Origin: Tychonema litorale BBK16
Lineage (GTDB): Bacteria > Cyanobacteriota > Cyanobacteriia > Cyanobacteriales > Microcoleaceae
Direction of reading: 5' to 3'
Assembly: GCF_021648855.1 (NCBI RefSeq)
Contig: NZ_JAKJHX010000126.1
Coordinates: 1-15,301 of the forward strand
DNA length: 15,301 nt
The notes under the pieces were generated by a model. The model was not told where the DNA came from, searched no databases, and saw only the letters and a list, made by a program, of their open reading frames with translations. Of the stretch, positions 1 to 7,640 are shown one piece after another. Positions within the stretch are counted from its first letter, which is position 1, and the number at the start of each line of letters is the position of its first letter. Both the position numbers and the translations under genes were made by a program.

Positions 1-7
1 CTCGAAT

Positions 8-49
8 TAAAGCCGGCCACTGAAGAAGGGGCTTTAGACCCAGTTTTTT
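8..49 (+). terminator. Possible weak terminator of a gene left of the window
   Basis: A 7-bp inverted repeat (TAAAGCC at 8-14, GGCTTTA at 30-36) is followed by a six-T run at 44-49. The loop is long (15 nt) and the T run starts 7 nt after the stem, so this is a poor match to a Rho-independent terminator. No coding sequence can be seen to its left within the window. Confidence 0.25.
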
Positions 50-117
50 GGTAAATTACGGATTGGGGTTAGATCAAATCCGGTAGCATCGGAATTATTA
101 GTGAAATTAGGACACGA

Positions 118-164
118 CAGTGTCGTGTCCCTACAGTATTATTGGTGGTAGGGACACGACACTG
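118..164. repeat. 17-bp perfect inverted repeat with an overlapping shorter palindrome
   Basis: Arms at 118-134 and 148-164 are perfect reverse complements (CAGTGTCGTGTCCCTAC and its complement) around a 13-nt loop. The left arm also overlaps a second palindrome, GGACACGACA at 110-119 and TGTCGTGTCC at 121-130, so the motif GGACACGACA occurs three times. It lies 40 bp beyond the lepA stop codon. It resembles the dispersed palindromic repeats common between cyanobacterial genes, which is an impression from memory. It could form a hairpin at the end of the lepA transcript, but no T run follows it on that strand. Confidence 0.8.
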
Positions 165-203
165 CTGTATCCTCTATATCATTCGCGTATAACCGGAATG
201 ATA

Positions 204-2018
204 TCACGAATCGCGATCGAGCTTCAGCACAGCCATAAACGCCTCCTGCGGCACATCCACAGTACCCACAGACTTCATCCGCTTCTTACCCTTCGCCTGC
301 TTTTGCAGCAGCTTCTTCTTTCGCGAAATATCGCCGCCATAACACTTCGCTAACACATCCTTCCGCAAAGCCGGAATATGTTCCGAAGCAATCACCTTCG
401 CGCCAATTGTCGCTTGAATCGGCACCTTAAATTGGTGGCGGGGAATCAACTCCTTCAGTTTTTCCGTTAAGCCGCGGCCCACATTATAAGCCTTATCACG
501 ATGTACAATCATCGCTAGAGCATCAACCGGTTCGCCATTAATTAAAATGTCCAATTTTACCAACGGATTTTCGCGATAACCGATGATGTGATACTCCATA
601 CTCGCATAACCGCGCGATCGCGATTTCATCTGATCGAAAAAGTCAGTCACCACCTCCGCCAAAGGCAACTCATAAATTAATGTCGTCCGCCCTTGACTGA
701 GATATTTCATATCCTTAAAAATGCCCCGCCGATTCTGAGACAATTCCATCAGCGTCCCTACATAAGTTTCCGGGGATAGCATTTCTACCTGCACATAAGG
801 CTCCTCAATTTTATCACGATACTGAGGGTCGGGCAAATGGCTCGGATTGTCAATTGTTAACACTTCTCCTTTAATTGTGGTAACTTGATAAACTACAGAA
901 GGAGCCGTAACAATCAAATTCAAATTGTATTCTCTCTCCAGTCTTTCTTGCACAATTTCCATGTGCAGCAAACCCAAGAAACCACAACGGAAACCAAAAC
1001 CCATTGCACTAGAAGTTTCCGCTTCGTAAGAAAGTGCCGCATCGTTGAGTTCGAGTTTTTCTAAAGCTTCCCGCAAATCGGGAAATTGGTCAGCATCGAT
1101 CGGGAATAAGCCGCAATAAACCATCGGTGTCGCTTCAGCATAACCAGGCCAAGGCTCCGATGCAGGCTTTTTGGCTAAAGTAATTGTATCTCCAACACGA
1201 GCATCAGCAACGGCCTTAATTGCCGCACCCAAATAACCAACTTCCCCGGCGTGAAGTTCGTCTACTGGAATCTGAGTGGGTGAAAGTATGCCCAATTCAT
1301 CGATCACATATTCCTTACCCGAAACCATCAATAAGACCCGATCGCCTTTTTTGACACTGCCATCCATCACCCGGAAATAAACAATAACTCCCCGATAAGC
1401 ATCGTAATAACTATCAAAAATTAGCGCCCGGAGCGGTTTATCAACAGTATCCTGCGGCGCCGGTACTTTTTCAACGATCGCCTCCAAAATATCATCAATG
1501 CCGATACCTTCCTTCGCAGAAGCTAGAATCGCGTCGCTACAGTCTAGTCCCACAATTTCTTCGATTTCCCCTTTTACCCGTTCTGGTTCAGCCCCTGGTA
1601 GGTCAATTTTATTTAAAACTGTAATAATTTCTAAATCATTGGCCAGAGCCAGGTAGACATTTGCCAAGGTTTGTGCTTCCACACCTTGAGATGCGTCCAC
1701 CACTAGCAGCGCACCTTCACAAGCGGCTAGCGATCGCGAAACTTCGTAGGAGAAGTCTACGTGTCCAGGAGTGTCAATCAAATTTAGGACGTACTCCTGA
1801 CCGTCCTTGGCGGTATAATTCATCCGAGCGGCTTGCAGCTTGATCGTAATGCCACGTTCGCGTTCGAGATCCATGCTGTCTAAAAACTGCTCCTTCATCT
1901 CCCGTGCTTGGACTGTCCCAGTCGCCTGTAAGAGGCGATCGGCCAAGGTGGATTTTCCGTGGTCGATGTGAGCAATAATCGAAAAATTGCGAATTCGAGA
2001 TACAGGGACGTTAGTCAT
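204..2018 (-). CDS. lepA: Elongation factor 4 (LepA), ribosome-associated GTPase
   Basis: LepA is a cytoplasmic translational GTPase that acts on the ribosome; roles in back-translocation and 30S assembly have been proposed. The 604-residue length fits the family (about 600). All G motifs are present: P-loop AHIDHGKST at 16-24, RGIT at 55-58, DTPGH at 82-86, NKID at 136-139. The LepA-specific C-terminal region is intact, with [14 protein letters not shown] followed by a basic stretch and [13 protein letters not shown] near the end. The frame can extend nine codons upstream to a TTG at 2045, but I chose the ATG at 2018 because the protein then begins [20 protein letters not shown], the usual start in cyanobacterial LepA. 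No clear Shine-Dalgarno precedes it. It diverges from the ribbon-helix-helix gene across about 300 bp. Identification is very secure. Confidence 0.97.
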   Translation of the reverse strand: MTNVPVSRIRNFSIIAHIDHGKSTLADRLLQATGTVQAREMKEQFLDSMDLERERGITIKLQAARMNYTAKDGQEYVLNLIDTPGHVDFSYEVSRSLAACEGALLVVDASQGVEAQTLANVYLALANDLEIITVLNKIDLPGAEPERVKGEIEEIVGLDCSDAILASAKEGIGIDDILEAIVEKVPAPQDTVDKPLRALIFDSYYDAYRGVIVYFRVMDGSVKKGDRVLLMVSGKEYVIDELGILSPTQIPVDELHAGEVGYLGAAIKAVADARVGDTITLAKKPASEPWPGYAEATPMVYCGLFPIDADQFPDLREALEKLELNDAALSYEAETSSAMGFGFRCGFLGLLHMEIVQERLEREYNLNLIVTAPSVVYQVTTIKGEVLTIDNPSHLPDPQYRDKIEEPYVQVEMLSPETYVGTLMELSQNRRGIFKDMKYLSQGRTTLIYELPLAEVVTDFFDQMKSRSRGYASMEYHIIGYRENPLVKLDILINGEPVDALAMIVHRDKAYNVGRGLTEKLKELIPRHQFKVPIQATIGAKVIASEHIPALRKDVLAKCYGGDISRKKKLLQKQAKGKKRMKSVGTVDVPQEAFMAVLKLDRDS

Positions 2019-2314
2019 GTTTTTTGTCAAAGACCTAATCGGCAAAGGATACTTTTTGTTGTATGATTACACAAGCAAGAGTACAGTGCTTGCTTATACC
2101 TCTTACTGCGGGTTGAGATGACACGACAAGTGAGGCAAACCTCAAGAGTGTCAATACCCTCGATCGCGTCCGGTTGCTAGGACACCCAAGAGAAAAAAAC
2201 TTCTCTCTCTCATTGTACAGACAGCCGTTGGGTGTGAATCTGGGACTGCAAATATCTAGTCTAGTCAGGTTGTAGGCATTGAAACTTAAGAATTAAAACT
2301 AGGATTTTTTAACT
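2019..2314. other. Divergent intergenic region between lepA and the RHH gene
   Basis: This roughly 300-bp gap must hold the promoters of both flanking genes, but I could not place a convincing -35/-10 pair for either. It contains a 7-bp inverted repeat, AAGCAAG at 2073-2079 and CTTGCTT at 2089-2095, located 55-77 bp upstream of the lepA start and so probably in its leader or promoter. A smaller stem, TGAGG/CCTCA, lies at 2131-2144. No open frame here looks like a gene. Confidence 0.5.
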
Positions 2315-2542
2315 ATGAGCCAGTCAAGCATACCTTCCCACAGTTCATCAGAAAAAGTAGAATTATCAATCCACTTAGATGCTGAACTTTTAGATCAAAT
2401 TAAGCACTTGACCAATGACCCTAGCAAAGTCATTGAAACTGCAATTAGACAGTGGTTAAGAGGCGATCGCCGCGAAGACGAGTTAGCTCTGAGCTTGCGT
2501 CGCAACCCCCCCGTTCCGCCTCGTGGTGAGTGGAACGACTGA
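2315..2542 (+). CDS. Small ribbon-helix-helix (CopG/CcdA-like) DNA-binding protein
   Basis: This 75-residue protein has a ribbon-helix-helix pattern: a strand with alternating hydrophobics (KVELSIHLD, about 14-22), a first helix (AELLDQIKHLTN), a turn, and a second helix (PSKVIETAIRQWLRG). Such proteins dimerise through the strand, which enters the DNA major groove; many are antitoxins or autorepressors. The C-terminal tail (RREDELALSLRRNPPVPPRGEWND) is charged and proline-rich, like antitoxin tails that wrap a toxin, but no toxin gene adjoins it: the next gene is a histidine kinase about 200 bp away. The ATG at 2315 has no strong Shine-Dalgarno; a TAGGA lies about 11 nt upstream. The fold call is from pattern alone; the antitoxin role is inference. 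Confidence 0.7.
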   Translation: MSQSSIPSHSSSEKVELSIHLDAELLDQIKHLTNDPSKVIETAIRQWLRGDRREDELALSLRRNPPVPPRGEWND

Positions 2543-2739
2543 GGCCATATCGCGAATTCTGGCGCTAATCTGCTGAGTGTGAAATTGGCGATAGCCCTGC
2601 TTAGACCTGCTGCGATCGCAGGCAGATTTAGTAACAAAAATAATAGTTTGCTACCATAAAGTTAGATCAATAAAAATCAGGGGATGTTTATAGTAAACAT
2701 TAAATATTAATAGCCTAACTACTTTTATCTCCTATTTTA

Positions 2740-4626
2740 ATGGACTCTAACACAGATTTCCAGCGATCGATCCCAGCCTCTACAGCCTTTTACCAAGAGT
2801 TAGGGGCAGAATTAATATTTACCCAAGACAAAGAAGGTCGATATCTATCTTTTTATTGGCAACAAGCCGAGCAGTACAATCTCACAGTAGAACAAATAGT
2901 CGATCGCCCCGCGATCGACCATTTGCAACCATTTCCTGCGACACCATATCTCAATCGCCTGCAACAAGTCCTCGCAACCCTAGTACCAGAAAGATTTAGC
3001 TATCCATTTCACCACGCCGAAAAATATTTTATCTTCGATTTGACAGTCACTCCGATCATCGCCTCAAACGGACAAGCTGGAAAGGTTTTAGTCATGGGAT
3101 ACCTGCTGTCAGACAAACCAAAAGACGAATCGCTAAATTTCGAGTTCGAGGCATTTGACTCGGAGTTGCAGAAAACAGTGATGCTTCCAGAAACCCCAAT
3201 CCCTGCTATATCGACGCCTCCCTATTCCGAAATCGATCGCAAAATCATCTCCCAAATAGCTCAAAACCTGCACCGAACCCTCGACTTAGAGACAATTTGG
3301 CAGCAAACAGCTAACAGTTTAGGTCAAGTTTTAAATGCGAGTCGCTGTATCATCTGTTCCTACAAACAAACTAGCGAAATTTTTGATTCCTCCCCATTTA
3401 TTGCTCGTGAGAGTCACCAAAATTCCGGTTTCTCGGCACCAGAATTGCCAATGCCAATTGCCAAGGAAAATCCATTTCCCTCACCTCTGGCAATTCCTAT
3501 GGAACATCTCCAATCAACAAGCCTGAAAGTAGTAGCTGAGTACCGTCAAGAAGTTTACTCATCGATGCTGGGATTAGAATTGCGCGCCGCTGAACAACCG
3601 GGGTGGATTGAAACTTTGGGAACCCTCAAGCCAGTAGTAGTTGAGTGTGCGTACCTCCCAGACGACCCTTTCCAACGGCACTCAGTGCTGGTAGCAGCTA
3701 CCTCCTATGAGGGCGAACCCAATGCACTGATAGGTTTGCACCGTTGCGGAGCTTCCCCAGAGTGGAGTCCTATCGAACTTGAATTCGCCCGCGAATTGGT
3801 TGCTCAAGTCGGAAGTGCGATCGCCCATGCTACCCTCTATCAAGAACTAGAAAAAGCCCGCGCCGAAGCCGTTGCCCTTTCGCAGCTCAAAACTCAGTTT
3901 CTTGCCAATACTTCTCACGAACTTCGCACTCCTCTCAATGGCATCATTGGCTTTCTGAAACTGCTGATAGACGGGATGGCAGACAACCCGGAAGAAGCGC
4001 GTGAATTCATCCTGGAAGCTCATCGTTCAGCCTTACATTTGTTCAGCATCATCGACGATATTTTGGATGTCGCTAAAATCGAAGCTGGCAAAATGCAGTT
4101 AGACCTCGCTCCTGTTAAACTCGGAGAACTATTGCAGCAAGTTGAATATTTTACGCGGGTTCAGGTGCAGTCCAAGAGATTGCAATTTCAAATCCCAACT
4201 CTCGCTGCTGAAGAGGATATTATTATATATGGCAATTACCAACGTCTGCTTCAGATAATTTTGAATTTGACTGGGAATGCAATTAAGTTTACTAATGAAG
4301 GTGGCATTCGGATTAGTACCGAAGTGATTAAGAAAAAAGTGATTTTTCAGAATCAGCAGTTTCCGGGCATGATCAAAATCCGAGTTGCTGATACTGGGAT
4401 TGGTGTTTCTCTCGATAAGCAGGACAAGTTATTTGAGTCGTTTTTTCAGGTAGATGGCGATCGTACCAGAAAATATGGTGGCACCGGTTTGGGATTAGCT
4501 ATTTCTCAAAAACTGGTAGAAGCAATGGGCGGAACCGTAAATTTTTATAGCATGGGGGAAGGACTAGGATCGACGGTTACTTTCACGGTGCCACTTTATG
4601 AAGAACCGCTAACTAATCAGTTTTGA
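2740..4626 (+). CDS. PAS-GAF sensor histidine kinase
   Basis: A 628-residue cytoplasmic sensor kinase with no evident transmembrane segments. Order: PAS-like domain (about 18-125, with the fragment FTQDKEGRYLSFYW), linker, GAF domain (about 165-370, ending QVGSAIAHATLYQE), a short coiled connector, the HisKA dimerisation domain with phospho-acceptor H393 in SHELRTPLN, then a complete HATPase_c domain: N box with N513 (NLTGNAIKF), G1 box DTGIG with D551, F box LFESFFQVD, and G2 box GGTGLGLA at 580-587. No receiver domain is attached, so its response regulator is encoded elsewhere. The GAF lacks an obvious chromophore-cysteine context, so a bilin-binding role is not supported. It carries roughly 50 extra residues (about 208-262) absent from the paralogue at 5218. 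No Shine-Dalgarno is visible before the ATG. The signal sensed is unknown. Confidence 0.93.
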   Translation: MDSNTDFQRSIPASTAFYQELGAELIFTQDKEGRYLSFYWQQAEQYNLTVEQIVDRPAIDHLQPFPATPYLNRLQQVLATLVPERFSYPFHHAEKYFIFDLTVTPIIASNGQAGKVLVMGYLLSDKPKDESLNFEFEAFDSELQKTVMLPETPIPAISTPPYSEIDRKIISQIAQNLHRTLDLETIWQQTANSLGQVLNASRCIICSYKQTSEIFDSSPFIARESHQNSGFSAPELPMPIAKENPFPSPLAIPMEHLQSTSLKVVAEYRQEVYSSMLGLELRAAEQPGWIETLGTLKPVVVECAYLPDDPFQRHSVLVAATSYEGEPNALIGLHRCGASPEWSPIELEFARELVAQVGSAIAHATLYQELEKARAEAVALSQLKTQFLANTSHELRTPLNGIIGFLKLLIDGMADNPEEAREFILEAHRSALHLFSIIDDILDVAKIEAGKMQLDLAPVKLGELLQQVEYFTRVQVQSKRLQFQIPTLAAEEDIIIYGNYQRLLQIILNLTGNAIKFTNEGGIRISTEVIKKKVIFQNQQFPGMIKIRVADTGIGVSLDKQDKLFESFFQVDGDRTRKYGGTGLGLAISQKLVEAMGGTVNFYSMGEGLGSTVTFTVPLYEEPLTNQF

Positions 4627-4855
4627 GTAATCAATCAATTTTATATTTTAGTCGGTAGTCAACATTCTACCATCAGTAGTCAGTATCAATTTTTACTTTA
4701 TTAGCTCCCTTGATCTATCTTTTGCCACTCTCTACTCATGGCGATTGTCCCGCAGTGGTCGCCCACCGATGCCAAACTGGTTCTTGGGGTGCAGGTATAA
4801 GACCCCCCAATTGATTTCGGCAAGTACAGATTCTGCAACCAATTTATCCTCAATG

Positions 4856-4959
4856 TATAGCAGTCGCCAAGGTGGTTAGGATACTTCTGATCGCTGAGCG
4901 TACTCGAAGTGGACATTTCGACTACGCTCAATGACCAAAGCGCCTTGGCGGTTGCTATA
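4856..4959. repeat. Nested imperfect inverted repeat, MITE-like
   Basis: The outer arms, 4856-4874 (TATAGCAGTCGCCAAGGTG) and 4941-4959, match as reverse complements at 16 of 19 positions. Nested inside are arms 4895-4911 (TGAGCGTACTCGAAGTG) and 4914-4930, matching at 15 of 17 with a 2-nt loop. The inner core resembles a dispersed repeat I recall from many cyanobacterial genomes. It encodes nothing evident and may be a non-autonomous palindromic element or two elements inserted one in the other. Confidence 0.65.
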
Positions 4960-5009
4960 GGACGAATTCAGTCTGCCAGAAGCGTAGTATTAAGAAAAAT
5001 GACAAAATA

Positions 5010-5048
5010 TTGACATAATTTGTTATCTGTGAGATCTATAAGTATGTT
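5010..5048 (+). promoter_or_regulatory. Candidate promoter region of the truncated kinase gene
   Basis: A perfect -35 hexamer TTGACA lies at 5010-5015, but the best downstream -10 candidates (CTATAA at 5036, TATGTT at 5043) are at 20 nt or more. An alternative pair is TTGTTA at 5020-5025 with TATGTT at 5043-5048, spaced 17 nt. The region is AT-rich and 170 bp or more upstream of the chosen start. The exact site is unsure. Confidence 0.3.
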
Positions 5049-5217
5049 ATTATAAAAATAATTACAATTATCCAGTAATTTCTGAAAGCCTGTGGGAACA
5101 TTTAAGTGTAATTACGGAAGTCCGAAATTAGACAGTATGCGACTAGCACATCCAGTAAGTTTCTCCTCTGTCGGCGAAGTGGTAAACTTTTGCCATTCGA
5201 GTATAAAAGGGGTTGCT

Positions 5218-6027
5218 ATGAATCAGCAAATATCGGCTCAATCGCAAAAACTTTTATTGCAAATTGGCAGAAAAATTCGTAAAACTCTGGATATCAATGC
5301 TATTTGGCAACAAACAGTTAATAGTCTGGGACAAACGCTTGACGCGAGCCGCTGTATCATTTGTCCCTATGAAAGTTCTAGCCGACAAGTTAAAGTCGCT
5401 GCTGAATACTGTCAAGAGTCTTTTCCAGCCATGCTGGGATTAGAAATTTCCTTAACAGAAACACCTCATTTCATAGAGGCTATAGCCACCCTAGAACCGG
5501 TGATAGTTAAGTCCTTTGCTGCCAATGACCCCTTCGGCCGACAGTCGATGTTAGTGATTGCTACTGCTTATCAAGAGCAAGCTAATGGTATTATCAGCTT
5601 GCATCGATGCAGTAATGACAATTTAGAGAGAAATATAGAGGATCAACCTTGGACTCAGTGCCAAATTGAATTCGCCCAAGAACTTGCCGATCAAGTAGGA
5701 AGTGCGATCGCCCTGGCCACCCTTTATCAAGAGCGGAGTGAGCGAGTGACAGAACTTTCCCAGCTCAAAAAGCAGTTCATGTTGAAAGCGTCCCACGAGC
5801 TCCGCACGCCCCTCAATCACATCATCGGCTATCTGCAACTAACTGTAGATGATATGGCAGACGATCCCATAGAGGAGAGAGCTTTTATCCAAGAAGCTCA
5901 TCGTTCCGCCTTGCACCTTTCTAAGGTAATTGGTAATGTCTTAGATTTTATTCAGTTAAGTGATGCTTGCCAAACTCACGCTGATTTGTCTGCTGTCAGG
6001 AGTCAGGAGAAATTTTCGGAGGAGTAA
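5218..6027 (+). CDS. GAF-HisKA protein lacking the kinase ATPase domain (truncated kinase paralogue)
   Basis: This 269-residue protein is a clear paralogue of the kinase at 2740: GAF domain (about 10-172, sharing SRCIIC, DPF-RQS-LV, LHRC and QVGSAIA-ATLYQE), then a HisKA domain with H193 in SHELRTPLN. By eye about 40 of 70 residues around the H box match the paralogue. It stops shortly after the second HisKA helix; no N, G1 or G2 box follows in any frame before the next gene, so the whole ATPase domain is absent. I chose ATG 5218 because AAGGGG sits 5 nt upstream and homology to the paralogue starts just after it; a GTG 42 codons further up only adds sequence without family character. It could be a phospho-acceptor or dimer partner acting in trans, or a decaying duplicate. 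The last dozen codons contain a heptad-like repeat. Confidence 0.85.
   Translation: MNQQISAQSQKLLLQIGRKIRKTLDINAIWQQTVNSLGQTLDASRCIICPYESSSRQVKVAAEYCQESFPAMLGLEISLTETPHFIEAIATLEPVIVKSFAANDPFGRQSMLVIATAYQEQANGIISLHRCSNDNLERNIEDQPWTQCQIEFAQELADQVGSAIALATLYQERSERVTELSQLKKQFMLKASHELRTPLNHIIGYLQLTVDDMADDPIEERAFIQEAHRSALHLSKVIGNVLDFIQLSDACQTHADLSAVRSQEKFSEE
5993..6013 (+). repeat. Short heptad-like repeat in the 3' end of the truncated kinase gene
   Basis: The sequence CTGTCAG GAGTCAG GAGAAAT runs in 7-nt phase inside the last codons (encoding SAVRSQEKF). The motif resembles intergenic short tandem repeats of cyanobacteria, suggesting that the reading frame now ends in former intergenic repeat DNA. 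Confidence 0.5.
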
Positions 6028-6104
6028 ATGGTTTAATTGTTGATCGAGTCATCAGGGTTTTCTACCGTCAACAAGATCATTTGCATCTCATTATTAATCT
6101 TGAA

Positions 6105-7640
6105 TTATTTGTTAGTATCTTTTTTATTGATTTTTGGAGGAGTGACATAGCGCGCCCAAAACGGTTCTTCCATATTTTGCAGTCCTGCTAGTTTTTTGCG
6201 CTCCACCTCTATCCGCTTCCGTTCTGAAAGATCGGAAAATATTTTTATACTACCGATAGTCTGGCCACTGCTATCTTGTACTGGTGCCGCGAATAGCCAG
6301 AGATCGATCCAGCCACCGTTTTTCTTCAATAGAGACACTTCAAAACCGCTCTGCGCTTTCCCATTGAACAATGACTTCAGTATGGCTTCAAAATCTTGCT
6401 TTTGCCCTTCTGGAATGTTAGGCGGATCTTGTCCCAAAACTTCTATAGCACTCCAGCCAAAAAGTTTTTCGGATGCGTGGTTCCAGATAGTTACTTTGCC
6501 GTCGGTATCGGTACAATTAATAGCCAGGGGCGAAGATTGTATTTGTGCTTGCAAAATTTCGTTATCCTGATGAAGTTGTAATTCTACTTGCTTGCGATCG
6601 CTAATTTCCTGACAAGCGCCCCACAAACGTACAATCCGTCCCTCAGTTTTGTCCCAGACGGCTTGCCAGCGATCGCGTACCCAGCGCACCTCGCCTTTTT
6701 TGTTAATAATTCGATATTCGTTGCTTCCAGTGCGAATAGAAGTAAACTCTTGTAATTGCTCGATCAACATTTTCCTGTCATCAGGATGAACTAGATCTAA
6801 ACTCCACCAGTCTGATGCTACTAATTCTTCAGGCAGGTAGCCAGTGCAGCGCGAAAAAGCTTCCGTTACCCACTCACAGAAAAACTTGCCATCGGGTGTC
6901 ACCCTAAAAGAATAGGCAAAATCTGAAGTGATTTGCGACATGATTTTGTAGTGAAATTCCGATTCCTTTATTGCTAATTCTGCTTGCTTGCGTTCCCCTA
7001 TTTCCCGCGCACTTATTACAATTCCGTGGACAGTAGAATCGAGAAGCAAGCTATTACCAATCGCCTCCATATGTACCCAAGAACCGTCAGCGTGCCGTTT
7101 CCGATACTCGATCGGCTTAGCAATTCCTGGATATTCTAGCAACTTCCCAAAATATGACTGCCAAGCCAGTAAATCCTCTGGATGGATTAACTCGCCGTGA
7201 ACTTTGCCAATTCTTGTTTCTGTGTAACCCAAAACTCTTTCTACTGCGGCGCTGTGATATCGCACTCGCCCATCCGACTCTAAAATGCTAATTATATCGG
7301 GAGAATTTCGCAGCACTATTTGCAGTTTTGCTTCACTTTTTGTGAGTGCTTGATTATCCCGGCGGTGCTGACTGATTTCTTTGTGCAACTGTTCTTGCAA
7401 CTGTCTGAGTTGAGAGGCTTGTTGCGCTGAGGTGCGTTCTAAAAGGCGATTGGATTTTTCTAATTCTACCAGCTTAGCGGCATTGTTGATAGCTCTTTCA
7501 AACTGGTGGCTGGCTGCTAATTCTTGTAATGAACTAGATAAGTTTTCCAAATCTTTTGTTAAGGTTGCTTGTTGTCCAGGTGGCAGTTCACTGACCTGTG
7601 ATTGCAATGTTTGCAGGTGTTGAAATATTTTTTCTAGCAT
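6105..7640 (-). CDS. Coiled-coil triple-PAS protein without an output domain
   Basis: A 511-residue soluble protein. Residues 1-100 are rich in Q, L, E and K and look like a coiled coil. Three PAS domains follow: PAS1 about 101-220 (SPDIISILESDGRVRYHS to EIGERKQAE), PAS2 about 222-352 (with HPDDR at 285-289 and EISDRKQVE), and PAS3 about 357-480 (SPLAINCTDTDGKVTIWN to DLSERKRIEVE). The S-box/PAC endings are typical of cyanobacterial sensor proteins, where a HisKA or GGDEF domain normally comes next. Here only about 30 residues remain (ending PPKINKKDTNK) before a stop, and the DNA beyond belongs to the convergent gene. It therefore has sensing and dimerising modules but no visible output. Upstream of the ATG at 7640 the sequence is pyrimidine-rich with no Shine-Dalgarno. 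It may be an adaptor for a kinase or a truncated kinase; ligand unknown. Confidence 0.88.
   Translation of the reverse strand: MLEKIFQHLQTLQSQVSELPPGQQATLTKDLENLSSSLQELAASHQFERAINNAAKLVELEKSNRLLERTSAQQASQLRQLQEQLHKEISQHRRDNQALTKSEAKLQIVLRNSPDIISILESDGRVRYHSAAVERVLGYTETRIGKVHGELIHPEDLLAWQSYFGKLLEYPGIAKPIEYRKRHADGSWVHMEAIGNSLLLDSTVHGIVISAREIGERKQAELAIKESEFHYKIMSQITSDFAYSFRVTPDGKFFCEWVTEAFSRCTGYLPEELVASDWWSLDLVHPDDRKMLIEQLQEFTSIRTGSNEYRIINKKGEVRWVRDRWQAVWDKTEGRIVRLWGACQEISDRKQVELQLHQDNEILQAQIQSSPLAINCTDTDGKVTIWNHASEKLFGWSAIEVLGQDPPNIPEGQKQDFEAILKSLFNGKAQSGFEVSLLKKNGGWIDLWLFAAPVQDSSGQTIGSIKIFSDLSERKRIEVERKKLAGLQNMEEPFWARYVTPPKINKKDTNK

Larger units (their letters stand above)
4627..5217. other. 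Long intergenic region with degenerate heptads and a nested inverted repeat
   Basis: Just after the kinase stop is a degenerate 7-nt periodic stretch (4649-4683; TAGTCGG, TAGTCAA, later TAGTCAG). The 4738-4857 stretch has an uninterrupted reading phase broken by a TAA, which I could not assign to any family. A nested inverted repeat occupies 4856-4959. The last 240 bp are AT-rich and contain a TTGACA and the leader of the truncated kinase. Open frames on either strand here lack convincing protein character. Confidence 0.6.

Noticed and set aside
2019..2045. Nine-codon upstream extension of lepA to a TTG start
   Set aside because: The extra residues are not part of the usual LepA N-terminus, and the ATG at 2018 gives the expected start.
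4738..4860. Plus-strand phase reading MAIVPQWSPTDAKLVLGVQV, a TAA, then DPPIDFGKYRFCNQF
   Set aside because: It reads somewhat like protein with a single stop and might be a gene remnant, but I recognise no family and it is too short to support a pseudogene call.
4701..4931. 76-codon open frame on the minus strand between the two kinase genes
   Set aside because: It runs through the nested inverted repeat, its residue make-up resembles no family, and it has no ribosome site. Treated as chance.
5092..5217. 42-codon upstream extension of the truncated kinase to a GTG
   Set aside because: The ATG at 5218 has a good Shine-Dalgarno (AAGGGG) and homology to the paralogue begins just after it.
2740..6027. 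Phytochrome or cyanobacteriochrome GAF domains
   Set aside because: No cysteine in the usual bilin-attachment context (such as a CH or CL motif in the right helix) could be identified in either GAF domain.
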